Source of the DNA: JAHIEZ01 sp964598275 | GTDB lineage: Bacteria > Patescibacteriota > Microgenomatia > UBA12405 | Direction: 5' to 3' | NCBI GenBank assembly: GCA_964598275.1 | Contig: CAZRAZ010000002.1 | Coordinates: 1 to 64,000 of the forward strand | Length of the DNA: 64,000 nucleotides | Part shown: positions 7,561 through 16,310 of the stretch, one piece after another | Numbering within the stretch: the stretch's first letter is position 1 | How the letters are laid out: each line of letters opens with the position of its first letter | Notes under the pieces: model-generated | Database searches by the model: none | What the model was told of the DNA's origin: nothing | What the model saw: the letters and a program-made list of their open reading frames with translations, nothing else | Translations under genes and position numbers: made by a program

Positions 7561-8002
7561 CTGGTTTTGTTTTTACTTTTTTAACAGACTTAGTTTTGGA
7601 ACCGACTTTTTTGATATCATCGGCTTTTGGGGCAGGAGTAAGATGATAGGGTTTGGCAAATTCCAATTTGACAATAAGGGCATCGTCGCCCTGCCTTTTT
7701 TTGACATTCCTGGCTTTGGTAAAGTTTTTAGTTTGGTCTTTAAAAGCAAGAGTAACGGCAGTGATAACCTGATTGGTAAAGGTTCTGTCTTGAAAAAGAG
7801 CAAAAAGGCGATGGCGGGAATTTAAATCCCCTTTTTGGCAAAGACGGCAGAGTTTTTCGATTAGGGGGATAACCGCTTGGGCTTTAGCATGAGTGGTATT
7901 AATGGCGCCGTAAGTAAAAATAGCCTTACTTAAAGATTTCAGGAGAGCTTGTCGTTGGTGGTGGGTTCGTCCGAGTTTCTTGCCCGAAATTCTGTGTCGC
8001 AT
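7550..8002 (-). CDS. rplQ: 50S ribosomal protein L17
   Basis: 150 residues. MRHRISGKKLGRTHHQRQAL and the following LSKAIFTYGAINTTHAKAQAV match the invariant L17 start (MRHR..KLGR...HR..LL). L17 lines the outer surface near the exit tunnel. The C-terminus is a Lys-rich extension of about 30 residues that overlaps the next gene. It sits directly after rpoA as in the standard alpha operon. Confidence 0.96.
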   Translation of the reverse strand: MRHRISGKKLGRTHHQRQALLKSLSKAIFTYGAINTTHAKAQAVIPLIEKLCRLCQKGDLNSRHRLFALFQDRTFTNQVITAVTLAFKDQTKNFTKARNVKKRQGDDALIVKLEFAKPYHLTPAPKADDIKKVGSKTKSVKKVKTKPDEK

Positions 8003-8013
8003 GATTTTTTAGA

Positions 8014-8928
8014 TTACCAGGATAGCTTTTTATTTTTTAACCAGGTATCAATAATTTTTAATGATTTTTCGCCGACATTTTTTGCCTTAGCTACTTGAGA
8101 ACGACCATCTCTGACCAAGCCATCGATGCTGGTGTAGCCGGCTTTTTTGAGAGCATTGGTGACCCGAAGGGGCAACTCGATTTCTTCGATAGACATGTCT
8201 TTGGTCATGGAAAAGGGAGAAGATTCGATGGTAACCACTTCTTCTTCAAATTCTTTTGGGTCATAAATTTGGACTAAAGAATCAACCAACTTTTTGGCGG
8301 CCAGTTTGATGGCCTTAAGAGGATCGATAGAGCCATCGGTCCAAACATCAAGGGTCAAAAGGTCGTAGTTGGATTTTTTACCCAAACGAGTGGGTTCAAC
8401 CTGATAACCAACTTTAATGACGGGGGTAAAAGCAGCATCAAGAATGATTTCGCCACTAATAGCGGTTTTTTGCTCTTTGGCCATGGTATAGCCAAGACCT
8501 CTTTCGACAGTTAATTCCATCTTTAGGTTGGAAGTCTTGTCAGACAGAGTGGCTAAATGTTGGTCGGGGTTGGCGACCCGACAAAGGTCGTTGTCGATGA
8601 TATCGGCGGCAGTGACAAGGCCGGCGCCAGTTTTGTCAATCTTTAAAACAATCGGTTCATCTTTTTGGTAATTAAATTTGACCTTTTTTAGGTTAAGAGA
8701 AATTTCGACTAAATCTTCTTTTACTCCAGACAGAGTGGTAAAAAGATGGCTGGCACCGGTGACCCGGATACGGGTAATGGCGGCACCGGGAACAGTGAAA
8801 AAAAGAATACGGCGAAGGCTGTTGCCAATAGTGTGACCCAAGCCACCAATTAAAGGTGATAATTGATAACGACCGTAGCCTTTTTCGGACTTGACGGTTT
8901 TGACTTGAAATTTGTTTGTATCTACCAT
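8014..8928 (-). CDS. rpoA: RNA polymerase alpha subunit
   Basis: 304 residues: N-terminal dimerisation domain (GLGHTIGNSLRRILFFTVPG is the typical core-binding stretch) and C-terminal domain (about 230-304; ELPLRVTNALKKAGYTSIDGLV, then NVGEKSLKIID). Nucleates assembly of the polymerase with beta and beta' encoded at 30-37 kb. An AAGGAG Shine-Dalgarno sequence precedes the ATG. Lies between rpsD and rplQ, the normal alpha-operon order. Confidence 0.98.
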   Translation of the reverse strand: MVDTNKFQVKTVKSEKGYGRYQLSPLIGGLGHTIGNSLRRILFFTVPGAAITRIRVTGASHLFTTLSGVKEDLVEISLNLKKVKFNYQKDEPIVLKIDKTGAGLVTAADIIDNDLCRVANPDQHLATLSDKTSNLKMELTVERGLGYTMAKEQKTAISGEIILDAAFTPVIKVGYQVEPTRLGKKSNYDLLTLDVWTDGSIDPLKAIKLAAKKLVDSLVQIYDPKEFEEEVVTIESSPFSMTKDMSIEEIELPLRVTNALKKAGYTSIDGLVRDGRSQVAKAKNVGEKSLKIIDTWLKNKKLSW

Positions 8929-8940
8929 TTTTGTCTCCTT

Positions 8941-9573
8941 TTATCTTGAATAATATTCAATAATTAAGTTAATGTCGATAGCCTGATTAGTATGACTTAA
9001 TGAGGGCAGGGCAACAACTTTAGCAGAATAATTTTTTTTGTCTGCAAGTAACCAATCGGGGGTTTTATAATCTTTTTGATCCAGACGAAGAGTGCCGGCA
9101 AAAAGTTGACTAACTTTTTTATCAAGAGATATTTCGTCGCCAACTTTGACCAGATAAGAAGAAATATTTAGTTTTTTGTCATTAACAAAAACATGGCGAT
9201 GAGAGATAATCTGTCTGGCGTGGGTGCGGGAAAGGGAAAGGCCGGAAAGACAGAGGAAATTATCTAGTCTTCTTTCCAAAAGAATTAAGAGATTATCACC
9301 AATTAAGCCAGGGAGGGTTTTGGCCTTGAGAAAGTAATTTCTGAACTGGGTTTCATTAACACCATAAATCCTTTTGGCTTGCTGTTTGGCTTTAAGTTGA
9401 AGACCAAAGTCGGTAGTGCGGGATCGTCTTTTGATACCATGCATACCGGGGGGAACTGCACCTTTTTTTTCGATGGGGCATTTGGGAGAAAAACAACGTT
9501 CGCCTTTTAGATACAACTTGGTACCTTGGGCTCGACAAAGTCGACATTTGGTATTCAAAGTAATTCGGCTCAT
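8941..9573 (-). CDS. rpsD: 30S ribosomal protein S4 (zinc-binding form)
   Basis: 210 residues. Primary 16S-binding assembly protein. The N-terminus keeps a four-Cys zinc site, CRLCRAQGTKLYLKGERC then a fourth Cys in SPKCPIEKK, so this is the zinc-binding (C+) form. The S4 RNA-binding domain is visible in RLDNFLCLSGLSLSRTHARQ. A 13-residue upstream extension is rejected because it overlaps the rpsK end; MSRITLNTKC is the start. Confidence 0.96.
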   Translation of the reverse strand: MSRITLNTKCRLCRAQGTKLYLKGERCFSPKCPIEKKGAVPPGMHGIKRRSRTTDFGLQLKAKQQAKRIYGVNETQFRNYFLKAKTLPGLIGDNLLILLERRLDNFLCLSGLSLSRTHARQIISHRHVFVNDKKLNISSYLVKVGDEISLDKKVSQLFAGTLRLDQKDYKTPDWLLADKKNYSAKVVALPSLSHTNQAIDINLIIEYYSR

Positions 9574-9577
9574 TTTT

Positions 9578-9967
9578 TTAGGTTTTTCTTTGTTTGGGGG
9601 GACGGGGACCATTGTGAGGAATGGGGGTAATATCAGAAATCATTTCGACCTGAAATTCCCTTTTGGCACGAAGAAAACGGAGAGCAGCATCTCTGCCCAG
9701 ACCCGGACCTTGAAGATAAACGAATAATTTTTTGACACCGAGAAGATAAGCATGATTAAGAGCTTTTTCGATGGCGGTGGTGGCGGCAAAGGGAGTTGAT
9801 TTGCGGGAACCATTGAAGCCGACCGAACCGGCGCTAGCCCAAGCGATAACATCACCATTTTTGTCGGTAACAGAAACGAGGGTGTTGTTGAAGGTAGATT
9901 TAACGTAAAGTCTGCCGATGGATAAATTGTGAACGACCTTGGTTTTTAAATTATTTTTTTCGTTCAT
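9578..9967 (-). CDS. rpsK: 30S ribosomal protein S11
   Basis: Platform protein contacting mRNA near the E site. 129 residues with TFNNTLVSVTDKNGDVIAWA, SAGSVGFNGSRKSTPFAA and the basic end ITPIPHNGPRPPKQRKT. The in-frame extension of 49 codons would cover the end of rpsM, so the ATG of MNEKNNLKTK is used. Spaced 4 bases from rpsM and rpsD. Confidence 0.97.
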   Translation of the reverse strand: MNEKNNLKTKVVHNLSIGRLYVKSTFNNTLVSVTDKNGDVIAWASAGSVGFNGSRKSTPFAATTAIEKALNHAYLLGVKKLFVYLQGPGLGRDAALRFLRAKREFQVEMISDITPIPHNGPRPPKQRKT

Positions 9968-9971
9968 TGTG

Positions 9972-10388
9972 TTATTCTTCTTTTTTGGCTTCGGAGGCGA
10001 CAGCGTCTTCGGTTTTGCTCCAAGCTTCTTTGGTAAGCGAGCCAACTGTTTTTCTTTTACCCTTACGGGTGCGAGCGTTGCTCTTGGTTCGTTGACCGCG
10101 AACCGGTAAACCACTAATATGTCTTAAGCCCCGATATGATTTGATGGCGATGAGACGAGAAATTGATTCTCTAATTTCTCTTTTTAGATCACCTTCGGTT
10201 TTGAAGGATTCAAGAGCCTGACTAAGATTGGAAATTTCGGTACGGGTAAGATCTTTTATTCTAGTGTCAAGTTTTATACCGGCCTTTTGGGCCAGTTTAA
10301 TAGCCTGGTAGCGGCCAATGCCAAAAAAACGAGTCAGCCCAATTTCGGCTCTTTCATGGTCTGGTATGTTAACACCGTTTATTCTCAT
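9972..10388 (-). CDS. rpsM: 30S ribosomal protein S13
   Basis: 138 residues. MRINGVNIPDHERAEIGLTR, FFGIGRYQAIKLAQKAGI and the C-terminal RGQRTKSNARTRKGKRKT are the S13 signatures (head protein, bridge to the 50S). A Glu/Lys/Ala-rich tail of about 25 residues is extra. The ATG overlaps the rpmJ TGA (ATGA), which fixes the start and rules out a longer reading through rpmJ. Confidence 0.97.
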   Translation of the reverse strand: MRINGVNIPDHERAEIGLTRFFGIGRYQAIKLAQKAGIKLDTRIKDLTRTEISNLSQALESFKTEGDLKREIRESISRLIAIKSYRGLRHISGLPVRGQRTKSNARTRKGKRKTVGSLTKEAWSKTEDAVASEAKKEE

Positions 10389-10498
10389 CCTTGTTTTTGG
10401 GTGTGCCGTTTTTCGGAACAAATAATGCGTCTGGCGCCACGACGGATAACAACTGTACATTTTTTGCAACGACGGCGAATGCTTGATTTTACTTTCAT
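10385..10498 (-). CDS. rpmJ: 50S ribosomal protein L36
   Basis: A 37-residue gene found by reading the space between rpsM and infA: begins MKVKSSIRRRCKKCTVVIRR and continues with a third Cys and a His in IICSEKRHTQKQG. The C-x2-C ... C-x4-H zinc knuckle is the L36 hallmark. Its TGA overlaps the rpsM ATG by the ATGA arrangement. It also shows that TGA is a stop here. Confidence 0.96.
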   Translation of the reverse strand: MKVKSSIRRRCKKCTVVIRRGARRIICSEKRHTQKQG

Positions 10499-10552
10499 AT
10501 AAACTTTGGTATTTTACCCTAAAAGCCTGATAATATCAAAGACTAATTTTTT

Positions 10553-10768
10553 CTAATAACGATAAACAATTCTCCCTTTTTGGCCATCGGGGCTTAAAAC
10601 CAGGGAAACCTGATCGCCCGCCATAATGCGAATCCGATGTATTCTTAGTTTACCGGCTAAATGGGCAATTATTTTGCAGTCTGAATCAAGAAGCTTGACC
10701 CGAAAAAGAGTATTGGGCAAAACCTCGGTAACTAAACCGATAACCGTATCTTGATTATTTTGGCTCAT
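10553..10768 (-). CDS. infA: Translation initiation factor IF-1
   Basis: 71 residues, an S1-like OB fold: VIGLVTEVLPNTLFRVKLLD, IIAHLAGKLRIHRIRIMAGD and GRIVYRY. Blocks the A site during initiation. Somewhat divergent (IAHLAGKLR for the usual AHISGKMR), but size and operon position between adk and rpmJ are standard. The ATG abuts the adk TAA. The 54 bases before rpmJ contain nothing else recognised. Confidence 0.95.
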   Translation of the reverse strand: MSQNNQDTVIGLVTEVLPNTLFRVKLLDSDCKIIAHLAGKLRIHRIRIMAGDQVSLVLSPDGQKGRIVYRY

Positions 10769-11380
10769 TTATGAAATTTTTGAAATTAATAAATTATCTA
10801 TTTTTTGACAGATGTCGCTAAAAATTGGCTCGATGGGACGATTGCCGTCGACGGTGAAGAGTTTGTCCTGTTGTTGGTAGTGAACAAGAATAGGTTTGAT
10901 GGTGGAGTCATAAGAAAGTTGACGAGCGGCAACAGCCTTCAGGGTGGAATCACTTCTGTCTTTGGATTGAAAATCTTGACCCATTTTGGCTCGGCGGGCA
11001 TTAATTTCGGCAAAAGTGACAGCCAGAAGAATTAACAGAGAAAAACCTTGATGATTTTTATCCAAGTGTTTTTGAACTTGTTGCCCCTGGTTGAGCAAAC
11101 GGGGAAAACCATCAATGATGAAATTGTGGTTGTTGACTTTTTTGTCCAGGGTGTCGATTAAGATTTTTAAAACCAATTCGTTAGGAGCCCACTTACCGGC
11201 ATTGACAAATTTTTGGGCTTGAAGACCAAGGGGAGATTTGGCGGCAATTTGGTCGCGTAAAAGTTGGCCCATGGAAAGATGGGTTAAATTATATTTGTCG
11301 GCAATTAACTTGGCCTGGGTTGATTTGCCGCAACCAGAGGGGCCGATGATAAAAAGATTGAGGGCGGGAGGGGTGTTCAT
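10769..11380 (-). CDS. adk: Adenylate kinase family protein
   Basis: ATP:AMP phosphotransfer. 203 residues with P-loop GPSGCGKST (13-21; usual GPPGxGKGT), HLSMGQLLRDQI for AMP binding, and FIIDGFPR. The LID lacks the four zinc Cys and is shortened, so it is a short form. It lies between secY and infA as in many bacteria, which favours adk over other nucleoside monophosphate kinases. The altered P-loop (Ser for Pro, Ser for Gly) is unusual for Adk and leaves some doubt over substrate. Confidence 0.85.
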   Translation of the reverse strand: MNTPPALNLFIIGPSGCGKSTQAKLIADKYNLTHLSMGQLLRDQIAAKSPLGLQAQKFVNAGKWAPNELVLKILIDTLDKKVNNHNFIIDGFPRLLNQGQQVQKHLDKNHQGFSLLILLAVTFAEINARRAKMGQDFQSKDRSDSTLKAVAARQLSYDSTIKPILVHYQQQDKLFTVDGNRPIEPIFSDICQKIDNLLISKIS

Positions 11381-11386
11381 CGCTTT

Positions 11387-12670
11387 TTAATATGATAACT
11401 TATCGTAGTTGTGAGTTTGAACAATGTTTTCTATTCTTCGACTAAGTTCGACAACAACAGAGACAACAATTAAGATGCTGGTGCCACCGACAGTAAGGGT
11501 GGAAATATTGGTAACTTTTTGGATAAGGGAGGGGGTAACAGCAATTAAGGCTAAAAAGAAGGCGCCGATAACCACTACCCGATTTAGAAGATAGTGTAAA
11601 CGTTTTTCGGTGGCAAGACCGGGACGAATGCCGGGGATAAAGCCACCTGACTGGCGAAGCTGATCGGCAATATCTTTTGGTTTAAAAACAACGGAAGTAT
11701 AGAAAAAGGTAAAGGCCATAACCAAGAAAAAGTAAAAAACGATGTAAACGGAGCTTTCGGGCTGAAAGTAACGGCTAATAAAGCCGGCTATGGCGGAAAT
11801 AGTCGGCTCCCGAACCTTGACTAAAAACTGAGAAATAAGAGAGGGGACGGTAGCCAGAGAGACAGCAAAAATAATGGGCATGACGCCGGCGGTGTTAATT
11901 TTTAGGGGTAAAAAGGTGGTTTGGGCTCTTCTGGCATAGTGAATGGGAATTCTTAAAACCGCTTCTTCGACAAAAATAATAGCAAGAATAACTAAAAAAG
12001 CCAGAGTAAGAAGAATCAAGAGATTTAATTTGGTTTGAGGTTGACTAAAATCACTGACGGCAAAGGTTTGAATAAGGCTAATTGGCAGACGGGATATGAT
12101 GCCGGCAAAAATGATCATGGAGACACCGTTACCGATGCCATAATTGTCAATTAGTTGACCAAAAAAAATCATGATCATGGTACCAGCGACCATAGTACAG
12201 ATTAGACTGATTAAAATTAAAGGGGACAAAGAATCGATAATGCCCTGCGAACGTAAGATGCTATACATGCCAAATGATTGAACAAGAGCAATAGGAATGG
12301 TGGCCAGGTGAGTGTATTGATTGATTTTGGCGCGACCATATTCGCCTTCTTTGTTTAGTTCTTCCAGAGCGGGAACGACCATGGTTAAAAGCTGGAACAT
12401 GACCGAGGCGTTAATGTAGGGAGCCAAACCAAGGGCGACAATGGAAAAATTAGCCAAAGTACCACCGGAAAACATATCGAGAAGAGAGAGAAGCTGGTTT
12501 TGAGAAAAAAACCGGCTTAAAAGATTTAGATTAACGCCGGGAACCGGAATGTGAGCCAGAAGACGAAAAATCACCAGGACCAGAAGAGTAAAAAATAGTT
12601 TTTTTCTTAAAAGCGGAGTTTTTAAACCCTGAAGATAAATTACCGAAGCTTGACGAATCTGATTCATCAT
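11387..12670 (-). CDS. secY: Protein translocase subunit SecY
   Basis: 427 residues with ten predicted membrane helices. [20 protein letters not shown], the plug region [21 protein letters not shown], and the cytoplasmic loop [16 protein letters not shown] (C5 loop contacting ribosome and SecA) are typical. The start is either of two tandem ATG codons that overlap the rplO TGA. Standard spc-operon position before adk. Confidence 0.97.
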   Translation of the reverse strand: MMNQIRQASVIYLQGLKTPLLRKKLFFTLLVLVIFRLLAHIPVPGVNLNLLSRFFSQNQLLSLLDMFSGGTLANFSIVALGLAPYINASVMFQLLTMVVPALEELNKEGEYGRAKINQYTHLATIPIALVQSFGMYSILRSQGIIDSLSPLILISLICTMVAGTMIMIFFGQLIDNYGIGNGVSMIIFAGIISRLPISLIQTFAVSDFSQPQTKLNLLILLTLAFLVILAIIFVEEAVLRIPIHYARRAQTTFLPLKINTAGVMPIIFAVSLATVPSLISQFLVKVREPTISAIAGFISRYFQPESSVYIVFYFFLVMAFTFFYTSVVFKPKDIADQLRQSGGFIPGIRPGLATEKRLHYLLNRVVVIGAFFLALIAVTPSLIQKVTNISTLTVGGTSILIVVSVVVELSRRIENIVQTHNYDKLSY

Positions 12671-13119
12671 TGATCGACCTTACCTCCTGCCTTGACTATT
12701 TTTTGAATGGCAAGTTGACTTAAAGAAATTTTTTTGACGATGAGAGGTTTGGTAATTTTACCCCCGGAAAGAATTTTTAGAGATAGTTTTATTTTTGAGG
12801 GAGAAAGGTTTAGTTTTTTGGCTAAACTTTGAGGAGTAACGATGTCGTTTTTGGCAAACAGGGAATCGAGCCGGGAAAGGGTGATAAGAAGCGGGGTTTT
12901 TTTGGGTAAAAGACGGTGCTTACCTCTTAAGAATGGGGTTCTTTTTATCCATGACTTTTTTATTTTGGAACCATCAAAGGTGATTTTGGTTTTGCCTCTG
13001 GCTTTGTCACCTTTGGCCCCACGACCGCTGGTATGACCACCCAAACCGGAACCATAACCACGACCGGGGCGTTTTTTACTTTTGGCAACAAGCGGATTAA
13101 GGTTACTTAGGATATTCAT
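12667..13119 (-). CDS. rplO: 50S ribosomal protein L15
   Basis: 150 residues. The Gly/Arg-rich N-terminal arm ([19 protein letters not shown]) penetrates 23S rRNA; the globular domain follows. The start [10 protein letters not shown] overlaps the rpsE stop by 4 bases and fits the family; a 13-residue extension is rejected. Normally rpmD (L30) lies between rpsE and rplO; here these two genes overlap directly, so L30 is absent from the operon. Confidence 0.96.
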   Translation of the reverse strand: MNILSNLNPLVAKSKKRPGRGYGSGLGGHTSGRGAKGDKARGKTKITFDGSKIKKSWIKRTPFLRGKHRLLPKKTPLLITLSRLDSLFAKNDIVTPQSLAKKLNLSPSKIKLSLKILSGGKITKPLIVKKISLSQLAIQKIVKAGGKVDQ

Positions 13120-13586
13120 TTTTTGGCAATAAGGACCAGAGCCTTGAAAGCGGCCCAAACATTAATTGATTTATTTTTTGAACCAATAATTTTGCTAACA
13201 ATGTTTTTGATACCTGAAAGTTCAGCAACGGCACGAACTGATCCGCCGGCGATAAGGCCGGAGCCGGGTTTACCCGGACGAAGAAGCAAGAGAGCCCCTT
13301 TGAATTTGTATTTAATGGATGAGGGAATGGTGTCGTTTGTTAAATTAAGAGTGATTAAAGATTTACGGCCACGACTGATGGCTTTTTTGATGGCATCAGA
13401 AACATTTTTGGCTTTGCCCAAACCAACGCCGACACGATTTTTTTTGTCGCCGGTAACCACCAGAGCAGTAAAGGAAACTTGATTACCACCCTTGGTTTTT
13501 TTTGAAACCCGCTTGATTTGAACAACTTTGTCTTCAAACTCTTCGATGACTTTTTCAAATTTTTGGTTTTGATGAGGCTGATTCAT
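13116..13586 (-). CDS. rpsE: 30S ribosomal protein S5
   Basis: 156 residues with the double-stranded-RNA-binding-like N-domain (FEDKVVQIKRVSKKTKGGNQ, VVTGDKKNRVGVGLGKA) and the C-domain (LLLRPGKPGSGLIAGGSVRAVAELSGI). Helps form the mRNA entry channel. It overlaps rplO by 4 bases and follows rplR by 8. Confidence 0.97.
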   Translation of the reverse strand: MNQPHQNQKFEKVIEEFEDKVVQIKRVSKKTKGGNQVSFTALVVTGDKKNRVGVGLGKAKNVSDAIKKAISRGRKSLITLNLTNDTIPSSIKYKFKGALLLLRPGKPGSGLIAGGSVRAVAELSGIKNIVSKIIGSKNKSINVWAAFKALVLIAKK

Positions 13587-13594
13587 ATCGTAGA

Positions 13595-13936
13595 TTAAAA
13601 TTGTAAGCCTTGTTGACGAGCTCCCTCGGCTAAAGACTTGACTCTACCATGGTAAAGATAGGGGCCGCGGTCGAATCTAATTTTTTTAATGTTGACTTTG
13701 AGGCATTTTTGGGCAATGTTGGCACCGACAGCGGCGGCTTGTTGCATCTTAGGACCCTTGGTTTTTAGCTCTTTGCTGGAGGAAGAAACAAGAGTACGAC
13801 CATGCTTGTCATCGATGACTTGAACCCAAATATGAAAATTGGAACGAAAAACACTTAAGCGGGGAAGACCTTTGTTTTGAGCCAGTTTAGATCTGACTCT
13901 TAGACTTCTTTTACTTTTTTTGTTTTGCTTAATCAT
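13595..13936 (-). CDS. rplR: 50S ribosomal protein L18
   Basis: 5S rRNA-binding protein, 113 residues. RSKLAQNKGLPRLSVFRSNF, VQVIDDKHGRTLVSSS and the end FDRGPYLYHGRVKSLAEGAR are characteristic. Three bases separate it from rplF. The size and order (L6-L18-S5) are standard. Confidence 0.96.
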   Translation of the reverse strand: MIKQNKKSKRSLRVRSKLAQNKGLPRLSVFRSNFHIWVQVIDDKHGRTLVSSSSKELKTKGPKMQQAAAVGANIAQKCLKVNIKKIRFDRGPYLYHGRVKSLAEGARQQGLQF

Positions 13937-13939
13937 GGT

Positions 13940-14485
13940 TTAGCTTTCGGTTTTGGCGGCCTTGCCTGGTTTAATTTTAATATATTCATCGGCATAACGG
14001 ACACCTTTGCCCTGATAAGGTTCGGGTTTTCTGATTTTTCGGATATTACTGGCTAACTGGCCAACATGGATTTTGTTGGCTCCGGAAATTTTCAATTTAG
14101 TTTCGGCGTCAACGACAACAGTAATACCTTCGGGGATATCAACTTCGACAGGATGAATAAAACCCAAGCTGAGGACTAATTTGTTTCCGGAGATAACAGC
14201 TTTGTAACCGGTGCCCCTGATCTCTAGATCTTTGGACCAAGGATTTTGAACACCCTCTACCATATTACTGATCAGAGCTCTAATAGTACCGTGGTTTGAT
14301 TTGGTTTTTTTGTCGGTAGAAAGAGGATAGACCATGATTTGATCTTTTACTTTTTCTACTTTTATTTTGACGGGCAAGCTTAAAGATAGCTGACCCTGGG
14401 GACCGGAAATTTTGACGATACCTTCGGCTTGACTATAAGTGACCGTGTCGGGAATAGTGATGGGCATTTTGCCGATTTTTGACAT
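13940..14485 (-). CDS. rplF: 50S ribosomal protein L6
   Basis: 181 residues, two related domains. MSKIGKMPITIPDTV at the N-terminus and RKPEPYQGKGVRYADEYIKI at the C-terminus are near-universal L6 motifs. It sits near the sarcin-ricin loop where elongation factors bind. Five bases separate it from rpsH. Confidence 0.97.
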   Translation of the reverse strand: MSKIGKMPITIPDTVTYSQAEGIVKISGPQGQLSLSLPVKIKVEKVKDQIMVYPLSTDKKTKSNHGTIRALISNMVEGVQNPWSKDLEIRGTGYKAVISGNKLVLSLGFIHPVEVDIPEGITVVVDAETKLKISGANKIHVGQLASNIRKIRKPEPYQGKGVRYADEYIKIKPGKAAKTES

Positions 14486-14490
14486 GTTTT

Positions 14491-14880
14491 TTAGTTAATC
14501 TGGGTGATAATTTCTCCGCCGATATTTTGCTTGACAGCTTGAGGGCAGGACAAAAGACCTTTGGAGGTAGAAATAATAATTAAGGATTGTTTGGAATCAC
14601 CCCAAGGCAAAGAAGTGGCTTTTTGATACCAACGACGACCCGGTTTAGAAAAAATTTTAATAGTTTTAATCAGAGGAGACCGATTGGCGTAGGCCAGTTT
14701 GACAGTAATGGTCTTTTTGGTATCACCAGCAACTGAATAATCGGTAATCAAGCCGTGTTTTTTAAGAATTTTGGCTAGATCTAGGCAAAAATTAGAATAG
14801 GGAGCAACCAAGGTTGGCCGGTGAGCCAGGGAAGCATTTTTGATTCTGATTAAGAAGTCTATTGAGGTTGAATATAACAT
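14491..14880 (-). CDS. rpsH: 30S ribosomal protein S8
   Basis: 129 residues. SIDFLIRIKNASLAHRPTL at the N-terminus and the late ISTSKGLLSCPQAVKQNIGGE (usual ISTSxGxMTDxxAR..xxGGE) identify S8, a primary 16S binder. The ATG of MLYSTSID is preferred; an in-frame TTG 12 bases upstream overlaps the rpsN stop. S8 represses the spc operon in E. coli; no copy of that mRNA site was looked for in detail here. Confidence 0.94.
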   Translation of the reverse strand: MLYSTSIDFLIRIKNASLAHRPTLVAPYSNFCLDLAKILKKHGLITDYSVAGDTKKTITVKLAYANRSPLIKTIKIFSKPGRRWYQKATSLPWGDSKQSLIIISTSKGLLSCPQAVKQNIGGEIITQIN

Positions 14881-14885
14881 GTTTT

Positions 14886-15071
14886 TTACCAACTGGCCTT
14901 TTTAACTCCAGGCAGTGATCCTGTTTGGGCTAGGCGACGAAAACAAAGACGACAAAGACCAAAAAAACGGATAAAACCACGAGGTCTGCCACAAATCTGA
15001 CAACGATGGTGATAACGGACAGAGTATTTTAGTTTTTTTGTCTCTCTGACGATTTTTGCTTTGTTAGCCAT
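14886..15071 (-). CDS. rpsN: 30S ribosomal protein S14, zinc (type Z)
   Basis: The 61-residue short form. Two CxxC pairs (CQICGRPRGFIRFFGLCRLC) make the zinc site, and the C-terminus SLPGVKKASW matches the invariant PGxxKASW. Only the zinc-dependent type is present here. Four bases separate it from rplE. Confidence 0.97.
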   Translation of the reverse strand: MANKAKIVRETKKLKYSVRYHHRCQICGRPRGFIRFFGLCRLCFRRLAQTGSLPGVKKASW

Positions 15072-15075
15072 ATTT

Positions 15076-15609
15076 TTATTTTTTTGTAAAAGGAAAACCT
15101 AAGGCGGATAATAACATTTTCGATTCTGCTTTTGAAGAAGAGTTTATATTTAAAGTAATCTGGACGGAACGGATTTGAGTGATGTTGTCCAGACCGACTT
15201 CGGGAAAATAGGTTTGATCTTTGATAACAAAGTTATAGTTGCCCTGGGCATCAAAGGAGTCGACTGATAGGCCCTGAAAATCGCGTAAACGAGGCAGGAC
15301 TATGTTGAAAAGCTTTTCAACAAAATCATACATTTTTTGACGGCGAAGAGTGACCTTGTAGGCAAGAGGTTCACCGGCTCGAAGTTTAAAGCTGGCAACA
15401 GACTTTTTGGCACGACAAAGACGAGGTTTTTGACCGGTGATGTCGGTAATTTCTTTTTGGGCGGAATCAAGTTGTTGTTGGTTATCTTTTGACTGGGAGC
15501 AACGATAGTTGATAACCACCTTTTGAAGACGAGGCAGAGACATGGGGTTTCTTTTTGGACCTAAACTTTCCAGAAGTTGTTTTTTGGCAATAAGGGCGAT
15601 GTTAGACAT
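15076..15609 (-). CDS. rplE: 50S ribosomal protein L5
   Basis: 5S rRNA-binding protein of 177 residues. MSLPRLQKVVINY, ITGQKPRLCRAKKSVASFKL and the block around GNYNFVIKDQTYFPEVGLD are the L5 signatures. The ATG of the rpsN partner follows its stop closely. Order L24-L5-S14 is standard. Confidence 0.97.
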   Translation of the reverse strand: MSNIALIAKKQLLESLGPKRNPMSLPRLQKVVINYRCSQSKDNQQQLDSAQKEITDITGQKPRLCRAKKSVASFKLRAGEPLAYKVTLRRQKMYDFVEKLFNIVLPRLRDFQGLSVDSFDAQGNYNFVIKDQTYFPEVGLDNITQIRSVQITLNINSSSKAESKMLLSALGFPFTKK

Positions 15610-15612
15610 GGT

Positions 15613-15939
15613 TTATGCTTTGGCCGGAGAAGAAGTAATAAGAGAGTTACATTTTTTGCAGAGTCGATATTTTTGGCCTGATTTATCAATTTTGTAAGCT
15701 ACTCTGGTAGTTTTTTGACAATTGGGACAGACTAAGGCCAGCTTAGAAACAAAAATGGAGGCTTCTTTTTCGATAATACCGCCGGACTGGTTTTTAGAGG
15801 CTTTAAGATGTTTTTTGAACATATTTAAACCCTTAACAAGGATTTTTCCTTTTTTGGGAAAACAGGCGAGAACTTGGCCGATACGACCGTTATCTTTACC
15901 GATTAATATTTTCACCTGATCACCTTTTAATATTTTCAT
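15613..15939 (-). CDS. rplX: 50S ribosomal protein L24
   Basis: 108 residues: KOW motif (KGDQVKILIGKDNGRIGQVL) and a C-terminal zinc ribbon with CPNCQKTTRV and CKKC. Assembly initiator near the exit tunnel. The ATG shares its last base with the rplN TGA (TGATG). A strong AGGAGG at 15947-15952, inside rplN, precedes it and decides the start over an upstream TTG. Confidence 0.95.
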   Translation of the reverse strand: MKILKGDQVKILIGKDNGRIGQVLACFPKKGKILVKGLNMFKKHLKASKNQSGGIIEKEASIFVSKLALVCPNCQKTTRVAYKIDKSGQKYRLCKKCNSLITSSPAKA

Positions 15940-16307
15940 CAATAGACCTCCTTGGTTAAGGATACAATTTGAGTGTAGCCAAGTGTTTTGATTTCGCGGG
16001 CAATTGGGCCAAAAATACGGCTACCACGAGGATTGTTTTGAGCGTCAATAACAACACCGGCGTTGTCTGAAAAACGGATATGCGAACCGTCGGCTCGGCT
16101 AATTTCTTTTTTGGTGCGAACCAGGAGCATTCTGACTTTATCTTTTTTGGCAACGGCGCTGTTGGGAGCGGCCTCTTTGACGGCGGCCAAAACAATGTCG
16201 CCAATGCCAGCGCTTTTGTGTTTGGAACCCGTGTAGATTTGGATTATCTGGACTCTTTTAGCGCCGCTATTGTCAGCCGGTTTGATAATGCTTCTTAATT
16301 GAACCAT
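15939..16307 (-). CDS. rplN: 50S ribosomal protein L14
   Basis: 122 residues, the invariant length. MVQLRSIIKPADNSGAKRVQ, GDIVLAAVKEAAPNSAVAKK and the end ARTLGYTQIVSL-like sequence are diagnostic. Forms intersubunit bridges. Ends in TGA overlapping the rplX ATG. Confidence 0.97.
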   Translation of the reverse strand: MVQLRSIIKPADNSGAKRVQIIQIYTGSKHKSAGIGDIVLAAVKEAAPNSAVAKKDKVRMLLVRTKKEISRADGSHIRFSDNAGVVIDAQNNPRGSRIFGPIAREIKTLGYTQIVSLTKEVY

Positions 16308-16310
16308 CTT

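Noticed and set aside
10385..15939. Alternative genetic code with TGA as Gly or Trp (as in some CPR lineages)
   Set aside because: rpmJ, rplO and rplN all end at TGA codons in the expected places, several overlapping the next start; Trp is encoded by TGG.
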